Shown: positions 42,971 through 53,118, counted from the stretch's first letter. The stretch: 64,000 nt of DNA from Allobosea sp035944375 (GCF_035944375.1 NZ_DASZBE010000016.1); one strand, 5' to 3'. Numbers and translations are program-made. Notes: a model not told the origin generated them from the sequence alone.

Positions 42971-44260
42971 TCAGACCGCGACAGGGTCGCGCGCCCGATC
43001 GAGCGCGAGGAGCGCGAGGCCGCTGGCGACCGAGCGGAAGGCATCGCCGACATGAATGCGGTCCGGGCCGAAACGCCGGTCGAAGAGCGCCCGCACAGCC
43101 GGCACATGAGAGGTGCCGCCGGTCATGAAGACAGCCTCGATCGACCCGGCGGCGACATGGGCCTCCGTCAGCGCCCTGTCGAGCGCGGCCTCGATGGCGG
43201 CGACATCCTGCGCGATCCAGCTCTCGAAGTCGGCGCGGGTGATGCGGCGCTCGATGGCGATGCCGGTCTGCTCGAAGCGCAGCACCGTCTCGTCCGCGCC
43301 GGACAGCGCGATCTTGGCCGCCGAGACGGCCCGGTAGAGTTCATAGCCGAGGTCGTATTCGATGACGGTGAGCAGGTCTTCTAGCTTATCCGGCTCGACG
43401 GCCTCGCGGATCAGGGCCTTGAGTTCGGCCATGGTCTCGCGGCTCTTCATCAGCGAGAGCCGGTGCCATTGCGCGAAGGCGGCGTGGTAATGGGCCGGGA
43501 TCGGCAGCAGCTTGCCGAAGGAACGATACTGCGTGCCCTTGCCGAGACGGGGCGAGATCGCGTGCTCGATGATGCGGTAGTCGAAGGTGTCGCCGGCAAC
43601 GCCGACGCCGGCATGAGAGAGAGGCGTCGCCTCCAGCCGCCCGGCTGGGCCGGGCTCGAAGCGCATGACTGAAAAGTCGCTGGTGCCGCCGCCGAAATCG
43701 GCGACGAGCATGGTCTGAGGCCGCTTCAGCTCGCGGGCGTACCAGTAGGCGGCGCCGAGCGGCTCATAGGCGAAGTCGACCTGCGGCATGCCGGCCCCGG
43801 CATAGGAGGCCTTCAGCCGGCCGAGTGCCAGTTCCTCGTCGGGGCGCTCGCCGGCGAAGACGACGGGCCGGCCGGAGACCAGCGGCCTGGAGGCCAGACC
43901 GTCGAGGCCCGCGACGAGGTCGGCAAGGAAGACGCCGATCAAATCCTCGAGCCGGAACAGCTTGCCGAAGAGCCGCGTCTCCTGGAAGGCACGGCTGGAG
44001 AGATGCGTCTTGAGCGACTGCAGGAAGCGGTGCTCGGTGGTCATCCCGAGTGCCATGTCGAGCGCGTCGGGCCCGCTGACATGGGCGATGCGCGTCGCGG
44101 GCGGGCGCCCCTCGCGCCAGAACATCAGAGCCGAGCGATAGGCGTCGACGGCGCCCTGCTTCGTCGCAAAGGAGCGCGTCGTCACCGAGCCGTCGGCGCC
44201 GGCGAGCGCGACGACGCTGTTGGTGGTGCCAAAATCGATGCCGATGGCGGCGGTGGTCAT
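42971..44260 (-). CDS. Hsp70 family protein, YegD-like, without substrate-binding domain
   Basis: A 429-residue protein consisting of the actin/Hsp70 ATPase fold. Phosphate 1 is IGIDFGTTNSVVAL at the N terminus, phosphate 2 is LVADFGGGTSDFSVM, and the adenosine motif is VFMTGGTSHVPAVRALF near the C terminus. It ends soon after, so the peptide-binding and lid domains of DnaK are absent, as in YegD. Function of such stand-alone Hsp70s is unknown. It sits between rpsA and sppA, normally neighbours, and a palindromic repeat lies between it and rpsA. Confidence 0.88.
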   Translation of the reverse strand: MTTAAIGIDFGTTNSVVALAGADGSVTTRSFATKQGAVDAYRSALMFWREGRPPATRIAHVSGPDALDMALGMTTEHRFLQSLKTHLSSRAFQETRLFGKLFRLEDLIGVFLADLVAGLDGLASRPLVSGRPVVFAGERPDEELALGRLKASYAGAGMPQVDFAYEPLGAAYWYARELKRPQTMLVADFGGGTSDFSVMRFEPGPAGRLEATPLSHAGVGVAGDTFDYRIIEHAISPRLGKGTQYRSFGKLLPIPAHYHAAFAQWHRLSLMKSRETMAELKALIREAVEPDKLEDLLTVIEYDLGYELYRAVSAAKIALSGADETVLRFEQTGIAIERRITRADFESWIAQDVAAIEAALDRALTEAHVAAGSIEAVFMTGGTSHVPAVRALFDRRFGPDRIHVGDAFRSVASGLALLALDRARDPVAV

Positions 44261-44292
44261 GGCGTTTCCTATCTCACGTGCCCGATCCGGGT

Positions 44293-44422
44293 GTCATTCC
44301 GGGGCCTCGCGTCAGCGAAGAACCCGGAATCCGCGCCTGGGCGAGCGTGTCCCATCGGCGGCGATCAGGGATCATCCCGTCGTGGGTTCCGGGTTCGGCC
44401 CTGCGGGCCGCCCCGGAATGAC
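44293..44422. repeat. Palindromic intergenic repeat, copy 2
   Basis: Outer arms gtcattccgggg and ccccggaatgac are perfect inverse complements 130 bp end to end; inner arms gaacccggaa (44320-44329) and ttccgggttc (44387-44396) form a second stem. The outer arms share gtcattccgg with copy 1 near 20.7 kb. It lies between rpsA and the Hsp70-like gene. Confidence 0.8.
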
Positions 44423-44435
44423 AAGGTGGTCCGAA

Positions 44436-44468
44436 ACAAAAGCCCGCGCGGATCGCTCCGCGCGGGCT
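44436..44468 (-). terminator. Rho-independent terminator after rpsA
   Basis: On the minus strand a perfect 12 bp stem (agcccgcgcgga / tccgcgcgggct, 4 nt loop) is followed by tttgtttcgg. It separates rpsA from the Hsp70-sppA-ihfB genes. Confidence 0.8.
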
Positions 44469-44502
44469 GCTGGACGATCCGGCCGCTGTCGCGGCCGAAC
44501 GA

Positions 44503-46206
44503 TCACTTCTTGTCGGTCGTCGCCTTCTTGAGGGCGGCGCCCAGGATGTCGCCGAGCGAGGCGCCGGAGTCGGCGGAGCCGTACTGCGCCATCGCCTCCT
44601 TCTCCTCGGCCATTTCCAGGGCCTTGATCGAGACCTGGATCTTGCGGGCCTTCTTGTCGAAGAGCACGACGCGGGCATCGACCTTCTCGCCAGCGGCGAA
44701 GCGCTCGGGGCGCTGCTCCTGGCGGTCGCGGGCGATCTCGGCGCGCTTGATGAAGGTGGTCATGTCGGTGCCGGTGATCTTGACGTCGAGACCGCCTTCC
44801 TTGACCTCCATCACCTCACAGGTAACGACCTGACCCTTCTTGAACTCGCCGGCATCCACGAAGGGATCGCCGCCGAGCTGCTTCAGGCCGAGCGAGATGC
44901 GCTCCTTCTCGACGTCCACATCGAGAACGACAGCCTGCAGCATGTCGCCCTTCTTGTATTCCTCGATGACCTGCTCGCCCGGACGGTTCCAGTCGAGATC
45001 CGAGAGATGGATCATGCCGTCGATGTCGCCTTCGAGACCCAGGAACAGGCCGAACTCGGTCTTGTTCTTGACCTCGCCCTCGACCGTCGAACCGCTCGGA
45101 TGGGTCTCCGCGAAGACCTCCCAGGGGTTGCGCAGGGTCTGCTTGAGGCCCAGCGAGATGCGACGCTTGACCTGATCGACCTCGAGGATCGCGACGTCGA
45201 CTTCCTGCGAGGTCGAGACGATCTTGCCGGGGTGGACGTTCTTCTTGGTCCAGGACATCTCGGAGACGTGGATGAGGCCCTCGATGCCCGGCTCCACTTC
45301 GACGAAGGCGCCGTAGTCCGTGATGTTGGTGACGCGACCCTTGAGGCGCGCGCCGACCGGGTAACGCGCTGCGATGCCATCCCACGGATCGGCGAGCAGC
45401 TGCTTGATGCCGAGCGAGATGCGGTGCGTGTCCTGGTTGATCTTGATGATCTTGACCTTGACCGTCTGGCCGATGGTCACGACCTCGGACGGATGGTTGA
45501 CGCGACGCCAGGCCATGTCGGTGACATGAAGCAGGCCGTCGATGCCGCCGAGGTCAACGAACGCACCGTATTCGGTGATGTTCTTGACGACGCCGTCGAT
45601 GACCTGGCCCTCTTCGAGCGAGGCGACCAGCTCGGAACGAGCCTCGGCGCGGGTCTCTTCGAGGACGGTGCGGCGCGACACGACGATGTTGCCGCGGCGG
45701 CGATCCATCTTGAGGATCTCGAAGGGCTGCGGCTGGCCCATCAGCGGGCCGACGTCGCGGATCGGACGGATGTCGACCTGCGAACGCGGCAGGAAGGCCA
45801 CGGCGCCGTCGAGATCGACGGTGTAGCCGCCCTTGACGGTGTTGAAGATGACGCCCGAGACCTTCTCGCGAGCCTCGAAGGCCTTCTCGAGCTTGACCCA
45901 GCTCTCTTCACGACGCGCCTTGTCGCGCGAGATGACGGCTTCGCCGAGCGCGTTCTCGATCCGGTCCAGATAGACCTCGACCTCGTCGCCGACCTTGATG
46001 TCCTGGTCACGGCCGGGGCCGTTGAATTCCTTGAGCGCGACGCGCCCTTCCGTCTTCAGGCCGACGTCGATGATCGCCATATCCTTCTCGATGGCGACGA
46101 CCTTGCCCTTGATGACGGAACCTTCGAGGGCTTCGTTCTGACCGAAGGATTCCTCGAGAAGGGCGGCGAAATCCTCGCGGCCCGAAAAGCTTTCTACGGC
46201 TGACAT
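44503..46206 (-). CDS. rpsA: 30S ribosomal protein S1
   Basis: A 567-residue S1 with six S1 RNA-binding repeats, each ending in patterns such as GRVALKEFNGPGRDQDIKVGDEVEV, GAFVDLGGIDGLLHVTDMAW, GAFVEVEPGIEGLIHVSEMSW and GLFLGLEGDIDGMIHLSDLDW. S1 unfolds mRNA on the 30S subunit and helps initiation. The start giving MSAVESFSGREDFAALLEESF is family-typical. A terminator follows the stop, and the long leader upstream may hold its promoter. Confidence 0.97.
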   Translation of the reverse strand: MSAVESFSGREDFAALLEESFGQNEALEGSVIKGKVVAIEKDMAIIDVGLKTEGRVALKEFNGPGRDQDIKVGDEVEVYLDRIENALGEAVISRDKARREESWVKLEKAFEAREKVSGVIFNTVKGGYTVDLDGAVAFLPRSQVDIRPIRDVGPLMGQPQPFEILKMDRRRGNIVVSRRTVLEETRAEARSELVASLEEGQVIDGVVKNITEYGAFVDLGGIDGLLHVTDMAWRRVNHPSEVVTIGQTVKVKIIKINQDTHRISLGIKQLLADPWDGIAARYPVGARLKGRVTNITDYGAFVEVEPGIEGLIHVSEMSWTKKNVHPGKIVSTSQEVDVAILEVDQVKRRISLGLKQTLRNPWEVFAETHPSGSTVEGEVKNKTEFGLFLGLEGDIDGMIHLSDLDWNRPGEQVIEEYKKGDMLQAVVLDVDVEKERISLGLKQLGGDPFVDAGEFKKGQVVTCEVMEVKEGGLDVKITGTDMTTFIKRAEIARDRQEQRPERFAAGEKVDARVVLFDKKARKIQVSIKALEMAEEKEAMAQYGSADSGASLGDILGAALKKATTDKK

Positions 46207-46728
46207 GCATTCTCCTGACGCCGGCCGCGTCTCCCGCGGATGTCCGGCAAGCGCCCGTTTGGGTTGGTGTTGCAGGCCGGATGCTCCCGTCGGCGCCTCG
46301 TCAGAGGCTGGCCGCCATGCCCGCGCTCGAAGCGCCGGGCAGGGCGAACGGCGCAAGGCCGCCGGTTCTGCATCCGCATCCGAACGATCCGCCCAAACAC
46401 GAAACGGGAGCCGGCCGGAAAGGCCGCCCCCGGCTGTGATCGATCACGGCCCTTCGGACAGGCGCGATGTAGTGGAAATCCGCCGACGGGGCAAGGGCGA
46501 AGGCCGACGAGTCATCTCTCCACCAGCCTGTTCTCGGTGGTCGAGCCGGGAATGTCGCGGCCATCACGCTCGGTGCTGGTCTGCCAATCGGCCGGACTCA
46601 CGGGCGGCAGCGGCGATCACGGCCCTGCCGATCCGTGGCGGAGCGATCGCTACAGCGGGCGTTTCAACGGAAAGCTGCGCCGGAGGTGGGCATCCCGGCC
46701 GCCGCTCCGTTGCTTGGGACGATGCGCC
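46207..46728. other. 522-bp intergenic region upstream of rpsA
   Basis: No convincing gene is seen. It contains a promoter-like element for rpsA, a 12 bp palindrome gtgatcgatcac (46436-46447) in the probable rpsA leader, and the 3' side of the chemoreceptor gene's neighbourhood. In many alphaproteobacteria cmk precedes rpsA; here nothing resembling it is present. Open frames across the region are long only because of high GC. Confidence 0.6.
46467..46494 (-). promoter_or_regulatory. rpsA: Candidate rpsA promoter
   Basis: On the minus strand, ttgccc and ctacat are spaced by 16 bp, resembling alphaproteobacterial housekeeping promoters. The transcript would have a leader of about 255 bases, containing the palindrome gtgatcgatcac. 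Position and motif only. Confidence 0.35.
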
Positions 46729-48558
46729 TCAGAACTCCGACCACCCGGAAGCGGCCCCGCCGGCCACGCGCCGCGCCTGCGGACGCAAGGTGGCATGGGC
46801 AGTGCTGCCACGGACCGGCGCCGTATGCGGGGCGACTTTCGTGATTTCGGCCGTCACGCCGGATTCAAGCTTCCGGGCCGGGACGCCGGCAACGGTGAAA
46901 CGCTCGACCATCCGCTTCAGTTTGCCGGTGGCCTGCTGCAGTTCGCGGGCCACGCCCGCGCTCTGCTCGGCCATGGAGGAGTTGCGCTGGGTCATGTCGT
47001 CCATATGCGCGACCGCCTTGGCGACCTCCTCGATGCCACTGGCCTGCTCGTTCGAGGCGCTGGAGATGTCGGCCAGCGCCGCGGCCACGCTGGTCGAAGA
47101 TCCGACGATCTCCGCCAGCGCAGCGCCGGCATCCGTGACGAGCCTGACTCCGGTGGTGACCTGCTGCGTCGAATTCGCGATCAGCGCCTTGATGTCGTTG
47201 GCGGCGTCACTCGAGCGCTGAGCGAGGGCACGGACCTCGGAGGCCACCACCGCAAAGCCCTTGCCCGCATCGCCGGCGCGCGCGGCCTCGACCGCCGCAT
47301 TCAACGCCAGCAGGTTGGTCTGAAAGGCGATGTTGTCGATCACGGTGACGATCTCGGCGATGTCTCCCGAAGCCTTCTCGATCCGTTCCATCGCCCCCAC
47401 CGCCTCGCCGACGATCCCGCCGCCACGGTTGGCGATGCCACTGGCAGCCTCGCCGAGGCTCCTCGCCTCCTGCGCACGACCGGCGCTCCGCTTGACCGAT
47501 GCCGCCAGTTCCTCGGTCGTGGCGGCGGTCTCCTCCAGGCTGCTGGCCTGCTCCTCCGCCTGACTGGCCATATCACGGCTGCCCAGGCTGATGCGGTCGG
47601 TCCCGGTGATCACCTGCTGCGCGATCGCGGTAACGGTCGCAATGACGTCGGCGAAAGCCTCGACCAGTTCGTTGACGCCGCCGCAGAGTTCCGCGATTTC
47701 GCCCGTCTTGCCCTGCAGCGGGACCCGTCTGGTGAGATCGCCCACCATGGCGGCATTCACGACGCCGCGGGTGTCAGCGACGGCCGCGCGGAGCGTATCC
47801 TGCACCTGCTTGTTGGCGGTGATGTCGGTGGCGAACTTCACGATCTTGCAGGGCTTGCTCATGGCGTCGAAGATCGGGTTGTAGGTCGCCTGCAGCCAGA
47901 TCTCCCGGCCGCCCTTGCCGAGCCGGCGATACTGTCCCTCGTCGAACTCGCCGCGTCCCAGCTTCTCCCAGAATCGACGATAGGTCTCACCGCCCTGCTC
48001 GGCCGAATCGACGAAGAGGCGATGATGCTTCCCCTTGATCTCAGCGAGACTGTAGCCGACGGCGGCGAGGAAATTGTCGTTGGCGTCGAGGATATGGCCG
48101 CCGAGATCGAACTCGATCACCGCCTGCGACTTGCGGATGGCCGCGATCTGGCCTTCGAGGTTTGCCATTGCCTCGCGGCGAGCGGTGATGTCGCTCGCGA
48201 ACTTGACGATCTTCAACGGCTTGCCGCTGCCGTTCAGGATGGGCGTGTAATTGGCCAGGAGCCAGATCCGGCGCCCGCCCTTCGCCATCCGAAGGCATGG
48301 AACCTCGATCGGCTCGCCCCGATTGAGCATCGCCCAGAACGCCACGTAATCCTTTGAGTTGCGTTCACTTTCCTCGACAAACATCCGGTGATGCTGCCCC
48401 ACCACCTCTTCGCGTGTGTAGCCAACCGCTTTCAGGAAGTTCTCGTTGGCGTCGAGAATGGTTCCGTCGAGAGCGAATTCGATCACCGCCTGGGAGCGTC
48501 GAATGGCCGCCCATTCGCCGGACTGGTCCGAACGGGAGCGGAAAAAGGGAATCTTCAT
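46729..48558 (-). CDS. Soluble methyl-accepting chemotaxis protein with two PAS domains
   Basis: A 609-residue chemoreceptor without any membrane segment. Two tandem PAS domains lie at about residues 15-135 and 140-260; each starts with RSQAVIEF or KSQAVIEF and ends in ITARREAM or ITANKQVQ, the layout of Aer/BdlA-like sensors. A HAMP-like segment (GDLTRRVPLQGKTGEIAEL) and the signalling domain follow, with the hairpin tip IDNIAFQTNLLALNAAVEAA that contacts CheA/CheW. It could sense redox state or a small ligand through heme or flavin in the PAS folds. An in-frame ATG 13 codons upstream is an alternative start. Confidence 0.92.
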   Translation of the reverse strand: MKIPFFRSRSDQSGEWAAIRRSQAVIEFALDGTILDANENFLKAVGYTREEVVGQHHRMFVEESERNSKDYVAFWAMLNRGEPIEVPCLRMAKGGRRIWLLANYTPILNGSGKPLKIVKFASDITARREAMANLEGQIAAIRKSQAVIEFDLGGHILDANDNFLAAVGYSLAEIKGKHHRLFVDSAEQGGETYRRFWEKLGRGEFDEGQYRRLGKGGREIWLQATYNPIFDAMSKPCKIVKFATDITANKQVQDTLRAAVADTRGVVNAAMVGDLTRRVPLQGKTGEIAELCGGVNELVEAFADVIATVTAIAQQVITGTDRISLGSRDMASQAEEQASSLEETAATTEELAASVKRSAGRAQEARSLGEAASGIANRGGGIVGEAVGAMERIEKASGDIAEIVTVIDNIAFQTNLLALNAAVEAARAGDAGKGFAVVASEVRALAQRSSDAANDIKALIANSTQQVTTGVRLVTDAGAALAEIVGSSTSVAAALADISSASNEQASGIEEVAKAVAHMDDMTQRNSSMAEQSAGVARELQQATGKLKRMVERFTVAGVPARKLESGVTAEITKVAPHTAPVRGSTAHATLRPQARRVAGGAASGWSEF

Positions 48559-48785
48559 GGTCGTCTCGGCCTGGGCGGCGGTGAGTCGGATTGACATCAC
48601 GCCTGTCAGGATGACGCAGCGACAGTTAATAAAGGACGTAACGGTTGCGTGGAATGTGGATAGCAGGCCATTCCAAGGGTACCGATGACGTCGAGAGGAC
48701 AAGATGGGCTCGGAAGGGCGCTTCCCCCTGCCCCCCCTTCATGCCACGCTGATGTCGGATTTCGCCTGCGCTTGAGGAGCATGCC

Positions 48786-49343
48786 ATGGGCTGGGTTGTC
48801 TTGGGGCTGATCGCCGCGATCGCCGTCTATCTGATCATGACCTATAACGGCCTCGTGGCGATGCGGCAGCGCGTCAACCAGGCCTTCGCCGACATCGATG
48901 TGCAGTTGAAGCAGCGCCACGACCTGATCCCCAATCTCGTCGAGACGGTGAAGGGCTATGCGACGCATGAGAAGACGACGCTCGATGCGGTGATCTCGGC
49001 GCGCAACGCCGCCCAGGGCGCCACCAGCGTCCATGACAAGGCGGCGGCCGAGCAGCAATTATCCGGCGCGGTCGGGCGGCTGCTGGCCCTGGGCGAGGCC
49101 TATCCCGACCTCAAGGCGAGCGCGAATTTCCAGCAGCTCCAGGTCGATCTCGGCAATGTCGAGGACAAGCTCGCCGCGGCGCGGCGCTTCTTCAACAACG
49201 CCGTCAGCGAGTTCAATGCAGCGATCCAGGCCTTCCCGGCCGTGCTCTTCGCGCCCCAGATGGGATTCAGCCAGCGCGAGTTCTTCGATGTCGGCGAAAC
49301 CGCGCGGGCCCAGATCGAGGTGGCACCGAGCGTGAAGTTCTGA
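48786..49343 (+). CDS. lemA: LemA family protein
   Basis: A 185-residue LemA. One N-terminal membrane helix (GWVVLGLIAAIAVYLIMTYNGLV) is followed by a helical periplasm- or cytoplasm-facing domain with QRVNQAFADIDVQLKQRHDLIPNLVETVKGY and RRFFNNAVSEFNAAIQAFPAV, typical of the family. Function is unknown, but LemA is commonly encoded beside M48 peptidases, as here, 34 bp upstream. Confidence 0.93.
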   Translation: MGWVVLGLIAAIAVYLIMTYNGLVAMRQRVNQAFADIDVQLKQRHDLIPNLVETVKGYATHEKTTLDAVISARNAAQGATSVHDKAAAEQQLSGAVGRLLALGEAYPDLKASANFQQLQVDLGNVEDKLAAARRFFNNAVSEFNAAIQAFPAVLFAPQMGFSQREFFDVGETARAQIEVAPSVKF

Positions 49344-49377
49344 AGCGACGCCGCAGGCGGCGAACGGGGCGGCGGCG

Positions 49378-50475
49378 ATGCTGGGCCAGGCCTTCGGGCT
49401 CTACAGCCACATGCGCAACAACCGGATCAGGTCGAGCTTCCTGATCGCCGGCCTGTTCCTGCTCGTCTATGTCACGGTCTGGGGCCTGCTGCTGGTGGGC
49501 TACGGCTATGGGGGCGTTCCGCGCGGGACGACCGCCTATGCCGAGGCCGGGCGGACCTTCTGGCGCTGGCTGCCCTTCACGACGCTCGCCGCCGGCGCAT
49601 GGGTCTTCATCGGCTTTCGCATCAATGTCGGGCTGATCGGCGCCGTCTCGGGCGCCAAGGGCCTGTCCCGCGAGGACAACCCCAAGCTCTACCGGATGCT
49701 CGAGAATCTCTGCATCTCGCGCGGCCTGACCGTGCCCAAGCTCGCCATCGTCGAGAGCGAGGCGCTGAACGCCTTCGCCAGCGGCGTCAACGACAAGCAG
49801 TTCACGGTCACGGTCACGAGCGGCCTGCTGGCCCAGCTCAACGACGCCGAGGTCGAGGCCGTGCTCGCCCATGAGCTGACCCATATCCGCAATGGCGACG
49901 TCCGGCTGATGATCATCGCCGTCGTCATCGCCGGCGTCATCTCGCTCGTCGGCGAGATCATCTTCCGCGGCCTGTCGCGCAGCCGGATCCGGATGTCTTC
50001 CGACGATTCCAGGAAGGGCGGCGGCGTCGCCATTCTGATCGGCTTCGCCGTGATCGCTCTGGCGTGGTTCCTGGCCGTGATCATCCGGCTGTCGCTGTCC
50101 CGCTCGCGGGAGTATCTGGCCGATGCGGGGGCGGTCGAGCTCACGAAGAACCCCGACGCGATGATTTCCGCCCTGCTCAAGATCGCCGGGCGTGCCGATA
50201 TCGAGGGCGTGCCGTCGGGCGTTATGGACATGTGCTTCGAGAACGACCCCGACGATTTCGCCGACCTGTTCTCGACCCACCCCTCCGTGACGAAGCGCGT
50301 GCAGGCGCTGGTGCAGACGGCCGGCGGCCGGATGCCGGCGATGCCGCCGCATCCTCCGCGCATCGCCGAGCGGCAGGACCTGCAGACGATGGTCGCCGAA
50401 TCGGCTGCGGGCGTCGATCCGGCCGCCCGGGGGCCCTGGGCGCGGCCGACGGGCGGCGGCAGCGCCAGCCCCTGA
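49378..50475 (+). CDS. M48-family membrane metalloprotease
   Basis: A 365-residue membrane peptidase. Two N-terminal helices (about 20-38 and 57-80) precede the zinc motif HELTH (H165, E166, H169), and further helices lie near residues 175-195 and 215-240. The third zinc ligand is a glutamate in SREYLADAGAVEL. HtpX-like quality-control proteases share this layout. It forms a unit with lemA. The C-terminal tail is glycine/proline-rich. Confidence 0.92.
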   Translation: MLGQAFGLYSHMRNNRIRSSFLIAGLFLLVYVTVWGLLLVGYGYGGVPRGTTAYAEAGRTFWRWLPFTTLAAGAWVFIGFRINVGLIGAVSGAKGLSREDNPKLYRMLENLCISRGLTVPKLAIVESEALNAFASGVNDKQFTVTVTSGLLAQLNDAEVEAVLAHELTHIRNGDVRLMIIAVVIAGVISLVGEIIFRGLSRSRIRMSSDDSRKGGGVAILIGFAVIALAWFLAVIIRLSLSRSREYLADAGAVELTKNPDAMISALLKIAGRADIEGVPSGVMDMCFENDPDDFADLFSTHPSVTKRVQALVQTAGGRMPAMPPHPPRIAERQDLQTMVAESAAGVDPAARGPWARPTGGGSASP

Positions 50476-50479
50476 TCCA

Positions 50480-51088
50480 TCAGCGGCCGTGCCGGGCCCA
50501 GTCCAGCGCTTCTTCCAGCCGATCGTCGCCCCAGAACAGTTCGCCATCCTCGGTGACGAAGGTCGGCGCACCGAAGATGCCGATCGACTTGGCGTATTCG
50601 ATCTCGGCGCGCAGGCGGCCCTTGACGTCCTCCCCACGCGAGGCGGGAAAGGCGACGCCCGGATCGGCACCTGCCTGCTTCAGGGCCGCATTCAGAACGG
50701 CCTCTTCCGCGATATTGCGGCCTTCGCCGAAGCCGGCGCGGAACAGCGCCTTCGAGAAGGCCGGCAGCCAGCCTGCCTCGCGACCCGCAAGCGCCAGCCG
50801 CGCGGCGATCAGGGAGTTCTGCGGAAAGGTCTCGGGCCGGACCAGCGCAAGCCCCTCTCGCCCGGCGCGGCGCTCCACGTCGCGCCACATATAGCGCCCC
50901 TTGCTGGGAAAGAGCGTGAAGGGGGAGGTCGACCAGCCTTGGGCCGCGAAGATGGGGCCGAGCAGAAAGGGCCGCCAGCGGATGCTCACGTCCGCGGCCT
51001 CCGCAAGAGGCTCGATCCGCAGCGCGGTCAGAAAGGAATAGGGGGATGCGAACTCATACCAGAAGTCCAGAACAGGACGGTTCGGCAT
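50480..51088 (-). CDS. 2-hydroxychromene-2-carboxylate isomerase-like protein (DsbA/kappa GST fold)
   Basis: A 202-residue thioredoxin-fold protein with SPYSF in place of the CxxC motif (EFASPYSFLTALR), the serine being the glutathione-contact residue of the NahD/kappa-GST family. DVKGRLRAEIEYAKSIGIFGAPTFVTEDGELFWGDDRLEE at the end is typical. It is a glutathione-dependent isomerase in aromatic breakdown in characterised members; no such pathway genes are nearby, so the physiological substrate is unknown. It converges with the M48 gene. Confidence 0.88.
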   Translation of the reverse strand: MPNRPVLDFWYEFASPYSFLTALRIEPLAEAADVSIRWRPFLLGPIFAAQGWSTSPFTLFPSKGRYMWRDVERRAGREGLALVRPETFPQNSLIAARLALAGREAGWLPAFSKALFRAGFGEGRNIAEEAVLNAALKQAGADPGVAFPASRGEDVKGRLRAEIEYAKSIGIFGAPTFVTEDGELFWGDDRLEEALDWARHGR

Positions 51089-51341
51089 TCGGCCTCCGGA
51101 GCAGTCGGGTCGGTGTGGCGTCGCGCCCCAGGAAGGTGAGCTTCCTGCCACGCGACCGCAAGACGCAGCGGGATGCCCAAGCGTCATCTGCCTGAGTCAT
51201 CAACACCCATCCATCAGGCGGGGACGCGCGATCGATCAAAAGGTTCCGATTGCGTCGCCCCCGGTGCTGGGATAGTGCGCCATTGCGTTCGAAAAGCGGC
51301 CTTTCGCGACCGCCATGCCGCAACAGCAGGATGATGCCCAG

Positions 51342-52574
<1,233 letters not shown>

Positions 52575-52606
52575 GCGAGCCTTCCGGACTTCGACGATGC
52601 GATCAA

Positions 52607-52631
52607 GGGCCGCCCCTCAGGCGGCCCTTTT
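52607..52631 (+). terminator. Rho-independent terminator after argG
   Basis: An 8 bp stem (gggccgcc / ggcggccc) with a 5 nt loop is followed by ttttcgttt. It overlaps the last codons of the convergent hxlR-family gene. Confidence 0.8.
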
Positions 52632-53015
52632 CGTTTCCGCCCGCGTCTGCAGCACCGCCGGGAAATGCGTCTCCGCCCATTCGACCAGCCCGAGCAGCGG
52701 GCCGGCGAAGCTGCGCCCGAGCGGTGTCAGCGAATAGGTGACGCTGGGCGGGACGGTCGGCCGGACGTCGCGGTGGACAAGGCCGTCCGCCTCCAGGGTC
52801 CGCAGGGTCTGCGTCAGCATCCGCTTGGAGATGTCCGGGATCAGGCGGTGCAACGCGCTGAACCGCCGGGGGCCAACGGCGAGCGCACAGAGCAGCAGGG
52901 TCGACCAGCGGTCGCCGATCTGGTCCAGCAGCCCGCGAACCGGGCAGCGGTCGGGATCGAGACCCGCTGTCTGCCAGAGCTCGAATTTGGCGCCGAGCGC
53001 CTTGCAGGCATCCAT
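52617..53015 (-). CDS. HxlR-family transcriptional regulator
   Basis: A 132-residue winged-helix regulator. CPVRGLLDQIGDRWSTLLLCALAVGPRRFSALHRLIPDISKRMLTQTLRTLEADGLVHR is the HxlR signature, with the family cysteine near the start of the domain (CPVR). Several members sense electrophiles through this cysteine. It is divergent from an NAD(P)H:quinone reductase-like gene, which it most likely controls, as QorR-type regulators do with qorB. Confidence 0.92.
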   Translation of the reverse strand: MDACKALGAKFELWQTAGLDPDRCPVRGLLDQIGDRWSTLLLCALAVGPRRFSALHRLIPDISKRMLTQTLRTLEADGLVHRDVRPTVPPSVTYSLTPLGRSFAGPLLGLVEWAETHFPAVLQTRAETKRAA

Positions 53016-53074
53016 CGGGTTCCTTCACGGTAACCTGGTGACGCGAAAGTGCCGTCTTCCGGCAAGGCCGACCA

Positions 53075-53089
53075 GTCTCTATCTGAGAC
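53075..53089. promoter_or_regulatory. Candidate HxlR operator
   Basis: gtctc and gagac form an inverted repeat around tatct, and gagaccg recurs 18 bp further on. It lies in the 103 bp divergent promoter region between the regulator and the reductase gene, the expected place for autoregulation. Confidence 0.4.
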
Positions 53090-53118
53090 CGAGTTACCAT
53101 AAGAGACCGGAGAGTTCC

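Noticed and set aside
46240..48357. A 705-codon open frame antisense to the PAS chemoreceptor and into the rpsA leader
   Set aside because: Low-complexity content with no known domain; the chemoreceptor on the other strand has clear motifs.
51129..51147. Small hairpin caggaag-gtgag-cttcctg upstream of argG
   Set aside because: The stem is short, lies on the far side next to the divergent gene, and has no clear link to either start.
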